A DNA stretch of 64,000 bases from Sarcocystis neurona (GCA_000727475.1 KL647305.1:1094788-1158787), one strand, 5' to 3'; counted from the stretch's first letter, positions 51,001 to 64,000 are shown. The notes: a model not told the origin generated them from the letters alone. Made by a program: numbers and translations.

Positions 51001-54000
51001 CAACGGTGCTCTACACATACATGTGTACGCACGGATATGTATGCATGCAAAGGTTCGCTCGCGAGTGTATTTATCTGCTACTCCATGTATACATACATAT
51101 ATGTGTTACGTCTGCATGCCGTACGTATGGACGTAGAAGTCGACGTGTGTGGACACGTGTTTACAATGCACTGCAAGCTGTGGGTACCTACGTGTGTTTT
51201 TATGCTGGTGGCTCCGGTCTACGTACACCCCAGCATCGTTGATTTCTTCTGAACCTCTGCGTACTTGCGCTGCGTGTTGCGAGGAAAGTCGGCCTTTCTT
51301 CGGCAGACAGGCGTCTCGTCTGTTTGTTGCTGAAGTTTCTATACGTCTCGAATGTCATGTACAGACACCCCGTCCACCGTGCCTTGTTCTTCTCGTCTAC
51401 TTTTTTCTACCTACTTGTCTTTGCAGTTCATCATCGCGCACGAGAACGGTGTGTTCTCAATCAGGACTGACTGTTTCTCGTTTGAATCCATCAGAAAATT
51501 GCTGGTGACTTCTGGTCTGTGTACACTCCGTTGTCAGTGCGGGGGCTCCTGGTGTACGTACTGTGAACGTGTGTGTGTACGTACACTCCGTTATTACCCC
51601 GTCGACATTTGACGTGATTCTGTCTGTGTGCGTGTGTGTCTACCCGTTGTGAGTGGCTTTGGCGGCTGTGTGGACGTCCAACTCCTATCGTTCGCTTGTG
51701 CTGCGTACACGCAGATCGCCTGTGGTGTACATACACTTCATTCTCGCTTGTGTTGTATCCGCCCTCTCTCCCCGACCGTGGAGTGTGGCTGACGTTTCCG
51801 TGTCGGTTTTCTTCCGGCGACAACTCCTGTTTCTTCCGTGGAAGTAGTGTCCTGTATTGTTGGCTTGCGGTCGGTATCTCCTCTTCGAAACGACGTGTCA
51901 GACGAATTTCCGGCCCACTCGCGTTTTCCTCCTTGTGCTCCACACTGTCTTCTCTTTTCGGTTCTTTTCTGTCTTCGTTTCTACTTTCCTGAACAGGTGG
52001 ACCGCGGAAATTTCATAGCTAGCTGTGCCTACATGGATTCTCCGCAGCCGCTCGGAATCGGATCTGCTACGATATCTGCCCCACACATGCATGCCTTAGC
52101 GCTGGAAGAATTAATTGATCATATGAAGCCAGGAAACCGCGTCTTAGATGTAGGTAAGACAGAGGAAGAAGCTGACGTGCGTGAGACGTCTGTCCGGACG
52201 GTGTATGTGATGTAGGGGTGGCGGCTTGTATCACTACATAGGCACATTTGCGTACGTATGCGGGCCTACATATATATGCATATATATATATATATATGCA
52301 TGGATACACGCTCTAGGGGATATACGTGTGTATATATATATATATATAGATAGATAGATAAATCGATAGCGACATACGTGTATGTTTGTATTTATAGATA
52401 GAAACCTATATATATATATATATATGGATGCGTACATCTTCATATATGTATATATGTATGTATCTATAGACAGGTAGATATACACATATGTATACGTATG
52501 CAACTGTATGTACGTGTGTGTGTGTATGGCTTGCTTTTGTGGATGTACTGGGATGTGGACGTCCGTGGAGAAGGTGAGGCGTGCGACTGATGGGAGAAAG
52601 TCAAGCGGCGGAAGGAGAAGTAGGGGAAACAAGGAAGAAGCCGGGACTGTTGCACATGGTACATTTTCGCTTGCGTGTGTACAGCATCTTGTAAGTGGAA
52701 AGTAGCTGGCGAGGAGCTCTGCCCTGCGAAAAGGAAGCGCAGTGAGTAGGCTTCTTTCTTCGAACAGTCTGTTGCCGACAGCATGTGAACGAACCGAAAA
52801 CGCAGAAGTGTTTCCTCCAGGGGTTCCAACCGCAGACGTCTATATGTGTGTGCCTGAATGAGAGAGATGACGTCGATGAAAAGAGAGAGAAGCAGCAATC
52901 AAAGATTGCCCTCAGCTGTCACGCCGTAATACTCAAAACAAAACTAAGCATATATATATATGTATATATGTATGTGTATATGCATATATATTCGTGTGCT
53001 GAATCATACGAATCTCTGTACAACGACGGAGACATCCCTGGGCACTTACGTGTGTTCAAGAAGCTGTATGTTACAGAGGTTCCGTTCTAGTATACAGCTG
53101 TGTCCGTCCCTACAAGTATACGTATTCCATATATGTACACATATGTATATGTGGATATATGTGTGGAGGTAAGTGTAGATGCATCGGTGTCTTTTCTCTT
53201 TGTGTGCCTTCCTCTTTCTGTCTCTACCTCTCTCTCTGTCTCTACGTATATATCTATATATATGTATATGAGGACGGCAATTTACGTAGATACGTATATT
53301 CGTGTATATATATATATATATGTATATATTTGCAAGCAGACGACCTTATACATACAAGCAGCAGGACTTCTAATTTTCTCAAGGGAAGTCCACGTATAGA
53401 GCGAGAGCGAGCAACCACTCACACTTGATGCGTAGTATCCATTTGTGTATACACAGCTCTCTACAGATACTCATACACAAATACAGAAGTGTGTACGTGT
53501 ACACTTAAATCCAGAGGCACCATACAGATATACACATATATATGTATACATATATACGACGCATATGCGCATACATAGATCTATGTGTATATAGGTCTAT
53601 GTATATACATATATATATATATATAAGACGCATATGTACATACATAGATCTATGTGTATATATATATATATGAAACACATACGTACATACATAGCTCCAT
53701 GCGTGTAGATACGTATATATATGATGCAGAGTGGTGGGGGGGATGGCATTGTGTGGAAACTACAATATAGGTTGTATGTGTGTATGTGTGAATATATACA
53801 TATGTGTATGTATATGAAGAGAGCGAAAGAGCTTCTGAGAGCGTCGATGTAGGAAGGCCGGTTCCCGCTTTTGTATATGCGTGGACATCTGAGCAGTGCT
53901 GGAACTCTCTGTATAGGACAGACAGGTCAACACATACGCATACCTGTCCATATATATACGTGTGTTTCGGTGTATGTGTACGGCAGAATCCGTCGATATC

Positions 54001-57000
54001 CTTTCGACTTCAACACGCATACGCAGAGAAAACACGTTTTCCTGCGTAGGGACTTTGTCGTTTTCTCTGCCTCGGGAACTGTGTGTCTCACAGGCTCCGG
54101 AAGTGGATATCTGACCGTAGTGATGGCGTACATTGTTGGAGTGAAGGGGATCAAGGAAGAAAAAGCAGCAGTATCGCAACAGCAAGAGTCGGAGCCGGAA
54201 GGAATGGCCGTTGGCATTGACTATGTCCCCGGCCTCGTCAAGTACTCGCAAGAGTACGTTCGAGAAGACAGTACAGTTCGAATTCTACGTCTGAATCAAT
54301 GCGTGTGTGTGGATGGAAGCTAGGGAGAAACATGATGAAGAGAAACGCGCGTGTGTCTACTTATGTGCATATATGTATTTGTGTATATATATATATGTAT
54401 GTAGAGAGAGAAGTACACATATATACAGATGTAGATATGGATATGTACACATATACACAGATATATGTGTATGTATGTGTATGTGTGTGTGTGTATGTAT
54501 GTCACTATGCCAGGTCCGGGAAAAAGAGAGCGAGCGGTAATACTCTTCTGTACACGTGTGTATGTATGTAGCTGCAGAATAGGACGGAAACACGGAAAAA
54601 GATGACTTAATTCATACAGAGGCGTGTATGTACACCCGCGTGCATGTGTGGATGAAGCGAAGAACAAGAAGAAAAGGAGAAAGATGTACTTCTACACGTG
54701 GGGTCGTTACACAGGTGTGCATACATGTTTGTTACTGTGGAAAATCGTACACAGGTATGTGTATATATATGGAAGGAGACGTATGTATGAATGCTACGAT
54801 GAACGGGAAGACGGGAGTGCGTATACCCACATACGCATGTCATTATATCAGTTGGGGGAGGAGGGGTGCGAGAAGAAGACGCTTCGTTTTCTTCTCTTCT
54901 ATATGTGTATATAGGGAAGGTGGTTACGGGAAGGAAATTATACGTATGTGTATGTGTATATAGGGGAATTTAGGGGAAGGAAACGCTTTCATTATAAGTA
55001 TGTATATGTGTATATAGTAGATCGTCTCGAGTTTGTGTGGCAGCTGGAGGAAAAAGAGAGTACACTGCGTTCCAGTGTACGTGTCTGTAGACGCACATGT
55101 ATGCATGGAAAGGGGAGGCCGGAAGGGAACGGAAAAGAAGACAAACGAGTCAGGAAACTTCGAACAAAAAGAGAAAAGAAAGACCGGCGGGGAGGAGGGG
55201 GTGGGGATACCGCGGAATACCGAAGAAAGAAGAAGTGAAGATCCGCGAAAAAGAAGAGGGGAAGGCCGGAATGAGAGGACGCAGCAGAAACCCGAGACAA
55301 GAGGGGGCGAAAGGGGACAAAGACGCCTGTGTGAGAAGACACCGGAAGAACAAGACAACGGAGAATAAGATGGAGGGGAAACCGAAGGAAAAAAAAAAGG
55401 CTTCATAGTCGTATCTTCGAGAGTGGGATACTTGAAGAAGTGAAGGGAGAACGAAGGACAGAAGAAAAGTGTTTTCTTTTGTCGTCGTGTAACACACTTC
55501 TTCGCCTTGTCTACGCAGAGGGAAAAAGTGTTCTATATGCACAGAAAGAGAGATATATATTGGTGGATTTGCCTGTACACGCGCATGTAAGTACACCAGA
55601 GTAAATGCTTCTCCATACTCATCACACATGTTCATATGGGCATATATATATATGAGAGGGAGAGAATGAAATAGAGAGATGGGTAAGATAAAAATGTTTG
55701 GTAGGTAGATAGATACGATGGACAAAATACCGAAATAAGGCAGGTAGGTAGATAAGCATAGATAGAGAAGATAGATACGTGCCTGAGGAGAACGTTTATA
55801 GGTGTACGTGCGTGTTGTAAATGAATGTGCGTATATCTGTTTGTGCCTCTACATATGTAAGCACGTTTACATGTGTGTGGAGCTCCTCCCCTCTCCATAC
55901 ACATACATATGTATATGTCTATTCGTATCGTTACGTATGGTGATAACGTTAGTGAATTTTTGACCATGTTACAAATTCCAAGGAACCAACGTGTACATAT
56001 ATATATATATATATATGGTGCATGTACATATATATATATATATGGTGCATGCAGAGGCAAATCGTTAAGTGATATGCTGCAGTCTCATAGCAGTGCGTCT
56101 GGCTAGGAAGCACTAGCTAGCAACGACACTTGTCTTTTCTGTTTCTCGAAGCTGCTTCGGTGCCGCTCTTCCGCTGCTGCTCTTCTCTCTGGCGCACATT
56201 GACTTGGGTGATGAGCGACTGCAGCTTCTGCTTTTTGCTCGAGCGTGTGTGCTGCTTTTCTGTTTTATCTCTCTGCCGCCGCTGTACCGTCAGTTTTCGC
56301 GGCTCCTTCTTCGCCGACTGGTGCTGCTGGTTTCTCTCTCGTGCGCCTGGTTTTCTTCTGCTGCCGCTTTTTCTGCTTGTCTCACCTACTCTGACACCTA
56401 AGCAAATTTTGCCTGCAGTGTCAGTTGTCTCTGGTTGCGTCGGCCCCTTTCCTACCACTGCTGCTGCAGTGACATGTGGCCGGTGCTGCTGCCTCGTTTT
56501 TCTCTTCTTCCACTTCTGCTGTTTCCTTGCTGCTTCTGCCGGTGATCTCTGCCTCTGCTGCTGGTGCTGTTGCTGCTGCTCTTCGTTGCCTTTTTGTCGG
56601 CGCTGCGGCTGCTAGTCCCCCCTACCCACCCCCCGGCCATACCTGTCTACATTTCCTTCGCTGCGGGTTTTGTCCGCCATTAAATCTCGTTCTCCTGCTG
56701 TTGCTGCTGTCGCTGTTTTCTCTCCGTTACGTGCCTCTAGTGTCGCGGCCAGTGGTGCGCAGGTGGTTCCTCGTTTTCTGCATCTGCTTTCTTCGGGTTT
56801 TTCCTGGTGCCGCCCCACCTGCAAGTGTCGCGCTCTATAATATGGCGCACACGCCGTAAGCGTTTCTCCTCCCCAGGGTTGTGGCTCGAATGTATATCCT
56901 GGTGCTACTCTGCTATACTGCAGCAATCCCCAGTTGTTGCTCGTGTCCACTGTTTCTCACATCAGTTGCTGCTGCTGCAGCAGGTGTGGTGTGCTGCCGG

Positions 57001-57647
57001 TGCTCCTGGTGCTGCCACTGCTGCTGGTGTGGCCGTGACTTTTTATTAAACATTTTTTCTGCAGAAGTAGGCTTCCTTTCGTTTCTTTGGCGTGTGTTTA
57101 CAGTCACGTGAAGAAGGCATACCCACGTCTGCTCTCCAACCCTCATTTTCGGCTAGTGGAACGCGACGGGTGGGAGGGGTACCCGGCAGCAGCGCCGTAC
57201 GATGCGATCCACGTAGGAGCAGCTGCTGCTGCTATTCCCAGGCGTCTGCTGCAGCAGCTGAAGAATGGGGGGAAGATGGTATTGCCTGTCGAAGAGACGC
57301 TGCACGGGGAAATTCTTTTCGAAGAAGAGGAAGGCCAAAAAGCAGGAACAGAGGAGAAAGGCGTGCCGCTTTCTGTAGGGAGAAGCAGAAGCGCGGCAGA
57401 AAGCAGCCAAGAAGGACAACGCAGAAGAAGTGGAGGAGGAGAAGGAGGAGACGAAGGAGATGAAGAACGTGAACTACGTTCTTCTAGTAGTCTGTGGAGA
57501 CGACTGTTGATGGGAACGGGTGGGCAACGGTTTGTTGCTGTTACGAAAGATTTACAAGGCAACGTCCACGTGAAGAAGTTGATGGGCGTTATGTACGTAC
57601 CTCTTGTCAAAAGGAAGGAGTCTTTAACTACGAAGAGTACCGGGTGA
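48043..57647 (+). CDS. PCMT1: Protein-L-isoaspartate O-methyltransferase with long N-terminal extension
   Basis: Exons 48043-50211, 51997-52153, 54094-about 54304 and about 57104-57647. The enzyme uses S-adenosylmethionine to methylate isoaspartyl residues and so starts their repair. Family blocks appear in order: [17 protein letters not shown] (50110), [10 protein letters not shown] with [10 protein letters not shown], the SAM-binding motif [11 protein letters not shown] formed by splicing exons 2 and 3, [42 protein letters not shown] and [11 protein letters not shown]. From Met690 the enzyme would be about 340 residues against about 227 in animals; much of the excess is a charged insertion (about 57310-57510) before the last strands. 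The 689 residues upstream are Ala/Ser/Gln-rich with one hydrophobic stretch ([12 protein letters not shown], about residue 75); whether they are translated is uncertain. The exon 3 donor is the weak point: 54304 fits phase but is a poor GTGTGT site. Confidence 0.92.
50445..50476. repeat. Perfect 32-bp palindrome in PCMT intron 1
   Basis: ATTTGTTTGTATACAT is followed immediately by its exact reverse complement, with no loop. It is followed by two copies, 140 bp apart (50495 and 50635), of a block starting TAGTTGCG and containing CCACACGTATG. Confidence 0.95.
53520..53720. repeat. Tandem array with ACATAGATCTATGT palindromes
   Basis: About three units of 60-70 bp in PCMT intron 2. Two carry the perfect 14-bp palindrome (53573-53586 and 53642-53655); the third has a diverged copy. 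Units are linked by TATA runs. Confidence 0.75.
54960..55480. other. Purine-rich tract in PCMT intron 3
   Basis: The + strand is mostly G and A (GGAAGG, GAAGAA, GGAGG) over about 500 bases. Open frames here encode only Lys/Arg/Glu/Gly-rich peptides. It is the mirror image of the pyrimidine tracts upstream of the first two genes. Confidence 0.7.
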
Positions 57648-59320
57648 AACTGATGCAAAGGCAAGAAGGGCGGGGGAGAAGGAGCGAGAAGAGCAGATAG
57701 ATGAAAGAAGCAGCACGGGCACTCGCAGCGGACAAGAGGAGAATCATAAGAAAGGAAGAACAGAGACTCACTGCAGAAAAGAAAACAAAGAAATTATAAA
57801 GGTGGAAGAGGAAGCGGAAGAGAGGAGAGAGGAGAGAGAGAAGAAGAAGCGTTGGAGGACGGAAACGAAGAAGACTCAGGTAAAGGAAGAGAAGAAGTGC
57901 TACAGGAGGGAAACGAAGAATACTCATAACCAACAGAAGAAAAAGAGAGAGAACATTAGTCACAACTAGAAGCTATAGAAGAGAAGGTGAACAAGACGAC
58001 GCAAAAGGAGAAGAAAAAGGAGCAGAAAAGGTCGAGACAGAGGTGGCACCACTGCCGTTGGTGCTTGTGCTGATGCTGCGGCTCGTGTGTAAGTGGGTAA
58101 TGGGAGAGGGACAGCTGCTGGCGTTGCGAAGGGATTCTGCGGAAAAAGACAAAAAAGAGAGAAATGCGGCACGAATGAAAGAAATGCGGCTCAAACAAAG
58201 GGAAGGAAGGACGGGGAGAAACGAAGGCGCAGTGGAGTGGGTGCGCGTTAGAAAGGAAGAGAAACTCGCAGAATGAACGAAAGACCAAGGGGCTGAAAGT
58301 CAAAGGTGGAAGAGCGCAGAAAAGAAATACAGGGAAAGTAGTGAGAGAGACAAGTGAAAAGCCTCGGTGGGGGGGGGGGGGGGAAGGGAGCAGGAGGGAG
58401 GGGAAAAGGAAAGAGAAAGACAACGAAAGGTCGAAACAGGTGTGCCTGCGTAGAGAAGGTATTTTGGCAGCATGTGGTGATGCGCTCCTCTTGTGGGCAT
58501 GTAGGAAGCGAAAATCTCTCTGTGTGTCTTGATCTCTCCCCCCCGCTCTCCACATGTATATATATGTATTACATGTGTATAGGCGAATATCCTACGCACG
58601 CATATACTCGTGTATCTATCTTGCATATGTACGTACTTGTAGAATGTGTCCAGCCATTTGTATGATCCACATGTACCTATATGTATACATGATGTATGCA
58701 TATATATGCACGTACGCGTGGATGTGTGTATGTATTTTCATCGATATACTCAGCAGGAGCAAGAAAGAGAAAGATCCTCTACATTCCTGTTGCAGTCTTC
58801 CTGCGGGGAAGAAAAGAAACAAGCCTCGTGGATATGGTGATGCATAAGGCGAACATCTGGGCTCTCTGCCGCACCTGTCCTTCAAAAACCGGCGCCCTAC
58901 GTGGTTCCCCCCTCCCCCTCCCGTTGCCACGCGGCTACTCGCGTAGAAGAAATGAATCACCATGTTGGCGTAAAATTCTTGTGAGATATAGTGATGCAAA
59001 AGGCACGTCTGAGTAGAAACGCAGAAGATGCAACTGCACGTGTGCAAGGATGTCCATATACGTTTGTCTTCCTATGTGTTGGTGCGTGTATTTACAAATA
59101 CGTAGACACCAGGATATAGACCTTTGCGCGCATACGTATCTGCATGTGTATCTGTCTGCCATTCCTCGCTCTGTGGGTATACATTTGTGTGTATATATAT
59201 ATAGCATTCACGTGAATTTATAGATATATGTATGTATATAAACATGTGTGCAAGCTCATCAAGATATTACTGTAACACTGAGTAAATAGCGGAGTCTGTA
59301 GGGGAGGCATTCGTGATGTG
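57648..59320. other. Purine-rich then TATA-rich spacer downstream of PCMT
   Basis: 57650-58450 is strongly A/G-rich on the + strand and includes a run of 15 G at 58369-58383. From 58550 to 59270 the DNA is TATA/GTATAC-type repeat. No gene is visible. Confidence 0.65.
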
Positions 59321-59723
59321 CAGGTTATAACGGCAACAGTAGGACGAGGAAGAAGTAAAGCCAAAGGAGGGCGCTGGCGTTCAACAGAAGTCGCCAGAAC
59401 GCCGCTACGGTTACAGAAGGCGTTTTCATCAGGTGAGGAAGGAACTTCTGGCAGCTATTAAGCAAATATACATCTACATGTATGTTGTGTGTGTGATGTA
59501 CGTAGCGGGAGGAGAGAGGGAGCTGGAGAAAATCTCTTGCGTAGACAACGTGTGTGCCGCCACACTGTTGCATAGATACCACGAGTTTCTTGGTTTTTCT
59601 CCTGTAGACGCTGCAGGATGTGTATACGCACATACAAATAATCGTAACGTACGTGGACGCAGTGTGCTTCGAGAGACAGGGGAGTACAGACAATCTAGTC
59701 TGTTTTAGTGGGCACGCGCAAAA

Positions 59724-60044
59724 ATGGCAATCCGTCTTCGGATACCAACAGACAATAGGCGGCTGCGCTGCGGGGGCCTCCGTGCAGCTGAAAAACTGGC
59801 AGGTTGTGATAATACAGAAAAGAGCAGGCTTGCTGAATGCATGGAGAGAGAGATAGAGAAGAACGGGACGGAGAAGCAGGCTGTAAAACAGCGTGCTACA
59901 GACACGCAGAACTCGCCTGGAGACTGTGCGACAGCAGTTTGTAAATCGCGTACGGCCACGGTCTTGTTGAGAAGACTTGTGTCGGCATTCTGCCGCGAGG
60001 GCTTGACGAGGAAGAAAAAAGACTTGCGGCTCTTTAGCGGCTAA
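59724..60044 (+). CDS. Small open frame, unrecognised
   Basis: The 106 codons run from an ATG to TAA and encode a charged, Arg/Lys/Glu-rich peptide with no low-complexity run and no recognised domain. No introns, partner exons or promoter features are evident. The opposite strand is also open for 263 codons (59325-60116), so coding status is doubtful. Confidence 0.18.
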   Translation: MAIRLRIPTDNRRLRCGGLRAAEKLAGCDNTEKSRLAECMEREIEKNGTEKQAVKQRATDTQNSPGDCATAVCKSRTATVLLRRLVSAFCREGLTRKKKDLRLFSG

Positions 60045-63000
60045 GACGAATAAGGAGGAAGAGAGAAGAAACTTTGTGTGCCTGTCTTTTCCGCCTCTGT
60101 GGCGACTGATACTCATAAGAAGGAAGATGGAAACTTTCTGCTTTTTTTCTTCATTCCACGCAGCAGACGAATACCTCTGCGGAGACGTGAATTAAACGCA
60201 AGAGAATTCCGCGTTCATTCTACTGTATGTGTGTGCGTGTGTGTTTGTGTAAAGATTCCCCCTGTCTGCTAGCTACAGTCAGCCACCCCTGCAGGGACGC
60301 GAAAGAGCAGCTCTGAAGTCAACACTACCTCTTCGTATTCTCACATATACGTGCATATATATCTAGGTAGATGTAAATGTAGACAAACGCGTAGAGACGA
60401 GCGCATTAAAAAGTGTTTATACAGTGACAGAGAGAGAAACCGAAGGTGCAGGCGTGCAAGGCGCAATAAAAATTGTGTTCACGTCCGTAGGGGTACGCGT
60501 ATGTATATGTCTGTCTACGTGAACGAGACGCGTTCGTTTACACAAATGTGTTTGCTAAGCGAAGGATACGGCATGGATGCTGCGCGTCAGCTCGTACGAA
60601 GAGAGGTGTGAAATTTGTCGCGATCTTCGATTCGTACTGTGTGTCCGTCTTTTCGTGTGTACACACATAGGCCGGAGCAGGGGTGCTGCCACCGGCGGAG
60701 AAATTTGTATATTCCTTTGACGTATGTGTGTTTGTCTGCGTGGATACCTCGTGGCCACGAGGAATTTCGCCGCGAAACAAACGGCAGAGGACACCGATGC
60801 GCATTTCTGTGTGTGGACTTGTACTTCCGCACCTGCGTAGACTGTGAAACGCGCAGAAGGTGGAACACATGTGCCAACACCGGGGGCGGATATATATAGA
60901 CGTATATAGGTGTGTATACGTGCTTTTGCATACGTGAGCTTTACAGTGGTTGGACGTGCGTGGCTTCAGGAGTGAGCGAAGTTGCAAGAGATGCACGTGC
61001 TTGTCCTAGGCCTCTTTCCCTGTATGTTTATTTGAAGAGTTGCGCGGTTTTCCGTCTGAAGAATAAACGTCTGTGTATGTGTAGGTGTATTCTGTATGTG
61101 TAGTTGCATGGATGACTGCGGGTGAAGGCGGTGGAGGAAACAGGAAACGTGAAACTCTGATACCCTTGAGTAATTCTGTTATTCCTCTACGCGAAACTCT
61201 CCAATTGTCGTTCGCTTCCCACCAGTAGCAGTGGCAGCGTGGGGGATGCTGTACTGTTCGGCGACGCCCCCTCCGCCAGAATGACCGTACGAGCCGTTTT
61301 ACTTCTGCAGCACCATGCTCGCCGCTGCTGTTAGCTGCACTAATCGAGGGACGCTGTTCACCGCTACCCTCGCTAAAATTAAAGCAGGCAGGGATGTGAA
61401 TGTGCCTATCAAGAAAGTTTCTCGACTTGTGTACAGCAGGTGGTGTCCTGACATCTCTGCCAGTTATGGAGCAATCTCTGGCCCTTATCAATTCATGCGC
61501 ACACACGTTCCTATATATCTGAGACTACGTCATCCCCCATGCAATACACGCGTAGAATGTAACATAAGTGTATACAACCGTGCATATATATATATATATA
61601 TATGTATATATATGGCACATAGTGTCTGTCAGTATGCCGCTGTTTGCATATTTACTCGGTATTACTCCACTTTTGTAGGCACAACACACACGCACCCTAC
61701 ATTGTGTGGGTATTGTTATACATCGACATGTATGTATCTATGTATGTATAAATAGAAAGAGAGAGATATAGAGAGAAATAGATAGACATATATATACAGA
61801 TGGATATCTTGAGAGAGAGAGAGCGATAGATAGAGAGGCGTAGTACGCTCACGCGTAGATTCGCATGCAGGGGTTCGTGCAGCGTGGAGTGTTAGTCGTA
61901 CATGTGTTCACATGTGAATGACACGGGGGTACCATGTGTTCAAACGAAGGACGTACACGTGTTGGGACATTTTCGCAGTGGGCGTCACGCTTGAGAGCAT
62001 TGCATCATGGTAATTTGATGAAAGCTGCACGCACATTTGCGTGTCTTGTACGTACATATGTATGAGAATATGTATACATATGTGTCCATAGATATATATA
62101 TATATAAATATATATATTCAAGTGCATCTGTCTATACAGGCGAGTACCTGATATTTGCATACGAAAGGCAAGGGGAATAAGCAGAAGCGCTGTTATTGGG
62201 GGAGGCGCCGTGCGGCTGTTGTGGTCAACCCTGCAACTCCTGCCACTGACGACCCTTTTTGCTGCTGGTGCGTCTGCTGGCTGCTGGTGCGTCTGCTGGC
62301 TGCTGCTGCTGCTTCTGCAGAGTACCGTGCAGGCAGAAATTGGTCGTTCCGCCCCCGGTGAATTCAGGTGCACCTTTGTGACACCATGAACTTCGCGTTG
62401 TTTTCGCGCGTCACCCGCAGGTGCTTAGCTGTTGTCTTGCTGCTTTCGTTAAAACACGAGTACGCGAGAAAATGCTGTATGAAGAGGTGTATAAAATGCC
62501 TGTGTATAGACACCTTAGCGTCGCTGAAACGCATTTAGACGTGTGCACGATGTAGTTTCCTACTCAAAACGCATATTTGTACGTGTGTCCACGTTGACTT
62601 TAACCACAAATGTGTACGTATGTATACATATATATATATATATGTACACTTATATATACTATATGTACACCTGTGTGTGTGGACATATCCGTACGCGCGT
62701 ACTTATACACACATCTGTACATGGGCGCATCCGTTAAATTAATTGTAAATGCCATTCTGTATCTGGAGTGCGTATGGATGGACGCACATATATATATATA
62801 TATATATATCCACACGTAGATTTAAGTGTAATCTAGCGGGTTCGATAACGGGCCTTAGCTATTCCACCGGCCAGAACATGTTCATGAAGGGACAAAGTTG
62901 TCAAGGGGCGAAGGAGCATGAGTCGTCCGTAGTCTCGGGGCAGCGGTTGCTTCCGCACTCCAGCGCTTACACGCAGTGAAGCGGAGAAATACGATCCCTA

Positions 63001-64000
63001 CGCAGACACGCGTGGAGCGTACAAGCCACGAGTGTATATCGTCATCATTGCACGACAACTATACAGCACGTCTTCGTGCGCGTACACGTCTGTATACGTG
63101 TGAGGATGTGTGCGTACATCGTAAAATTTTCACCCATAGACGCGTACACGTGTATGGGGGGGCGCATATCCAGCGTGTGCACGCACGCGTCCATCCAGGC
63201 GTACAGGCTCGTTCGTATGTGTATGGTTCGATTGCATGAAGTGTAATATTTTCTCTACGTGCCTATCACCCCAATGTGCCTGCAAGCACAGGGTGTCTGT
63301 TGTGCGCATACGTATGTGGATACACACGTTGTCACGGGTAGGAAACAGCACAGGCAACCGCGCTATCCCTTGGCGAAGCTTTTGCGTCAGCGGGGAAGGG
63401 ATGATGCAGTCGATGTTTCAACACCGACTACGTGACACTCCACCATTACGATTAACAGCCACTACAGAGTCATCAATCGAACTGTGTCCATCAAGGAAGT
63501 GCGGTGTACTGATTCATGGTACATTTCATGTGCACCGACAGGCGTAGCTTTTCACGCAATCCGAACCATTACAATGGTAATACAGCATCTTCGTGATCTC
63601 AAAGAATAATTGCGTACTATATCTCAGACGATCTTAAAGGTCCTTTGGACTGCTGTCTTTCAAATCCGCGTTGGATCGTGGAGAGCTGCCCGTGTTTCTA
63701 CACGATGTTCTTACTTCATTGTAAGAACATCGGACTGCAGACAGACACTCAGCAAACGCATATGTATATTTATGTTAGTCTGTGTGTGCTGGGGTAATCA
63801 AACGATGTACAGTGATCCAGCTCGAGGGAGCTCAATTTTGCAAGCAGGACGGCACGTCTTCAATGAGGCCCTACAGTTTCTAACATGTATATAAACACGC
63901 ATTCGTACACAAGCGTGAACACTCTGTACGTCTTCGTGCATCCTTAGCGTGAAGTGTGTAAACGTGTGCCCAAATAGACGCGACAGCAACAGGATATACG
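60045..64000. other. Terminal spacer, no supported gene
   Basis: TATA, GTATAC, CA and GA microsatellites dominate (for example 61575-61615, 61740-61835, 62625-62645, 62785-62810). A perfect 19-bp tandem duplication of GCTGCTGGTGCGTCTGCTG lies at 62261-62298. Open frames at 61315-61755 and 63236-63547 are short and unrecognised. Confidence 0.55.

Noticed and set aside
1..64000. CRISPR arrays, operons, tRNA or rRNA genes, telomere repeats
   Set aside because: Tandem repeats here lack the regular repeat/spacer form of CRISPR. Genes are intron-bearing and widely spaced. No cloverleaf with internal A and B boxes, no rRNA stretch and no TTTAGGG array was seen by eye.

Overview
The window looks like nuclear DNA of an apicomplexan coccidian, most likely an Eimeria species (or a close relative such as Cyclospora). 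The evidence is intron-rich genes with GT-AG introns of about 0.2-2.8 kb, very dense CAG/GCA/AGC trinucleotide repeats that run through exons as Ala, Gln and Ser runs, and long TATA/GTATAC, CA and minisatellite tracts in introns and spacers. Nothing suggests a bacterial, viral or organellar sequence. The species call is an inference from style, not from a database match.

Layout. 1-4420 is spacer with short repeats and possible decayed coding fragments. 4949-13069 holds a six-exon gene for a 349-residue protein that reads as a C2-like domain followed by a PH-like domain. 14868-19214 holds a five-exon model for an unrecognised basic 257-residue protein; all splice phases agree. 19215-26863 is repeat-rich, with several coding-like fragments but no complete gene that I can close. 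26864-40090 is a five-exon gene for the WDR75/Nan1/Utp17 family of ribosome-biogenesis WD40 proteins, enlarged to about 2,277 residues by low-complexity insertions. 40091-47970 is spacer with a weak zinc-finger-like exon pair, a weak signal-peptide-like exon and a 382-base assembly gap inside a TA repeat. 48043-57647 is a protein-L-isoaspartate O-methyltransferase (PCMT) gene with an open, low-complexity 5' extension. 57648-64000 is purine-rich and TATA-rich spacer with no gene I can defend.

The three recognisable genes and the unknown one all lie on the + strand. They have unrelated housekeeping roles (possible membrane binding, rRNA transcription/18S maturation, protein repair), so this is ordinary eukaryotic gene order, not an operon. 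The gene models were built by hand from conserved motifs and phase-compatible GT-AG junctions. The least certain points are the true PCMT start, the PCMT exon 3/4 junction, and whether some CAG-rich open frames are coding at all, because (CAG)n contains no stop codon in any of the six frames.
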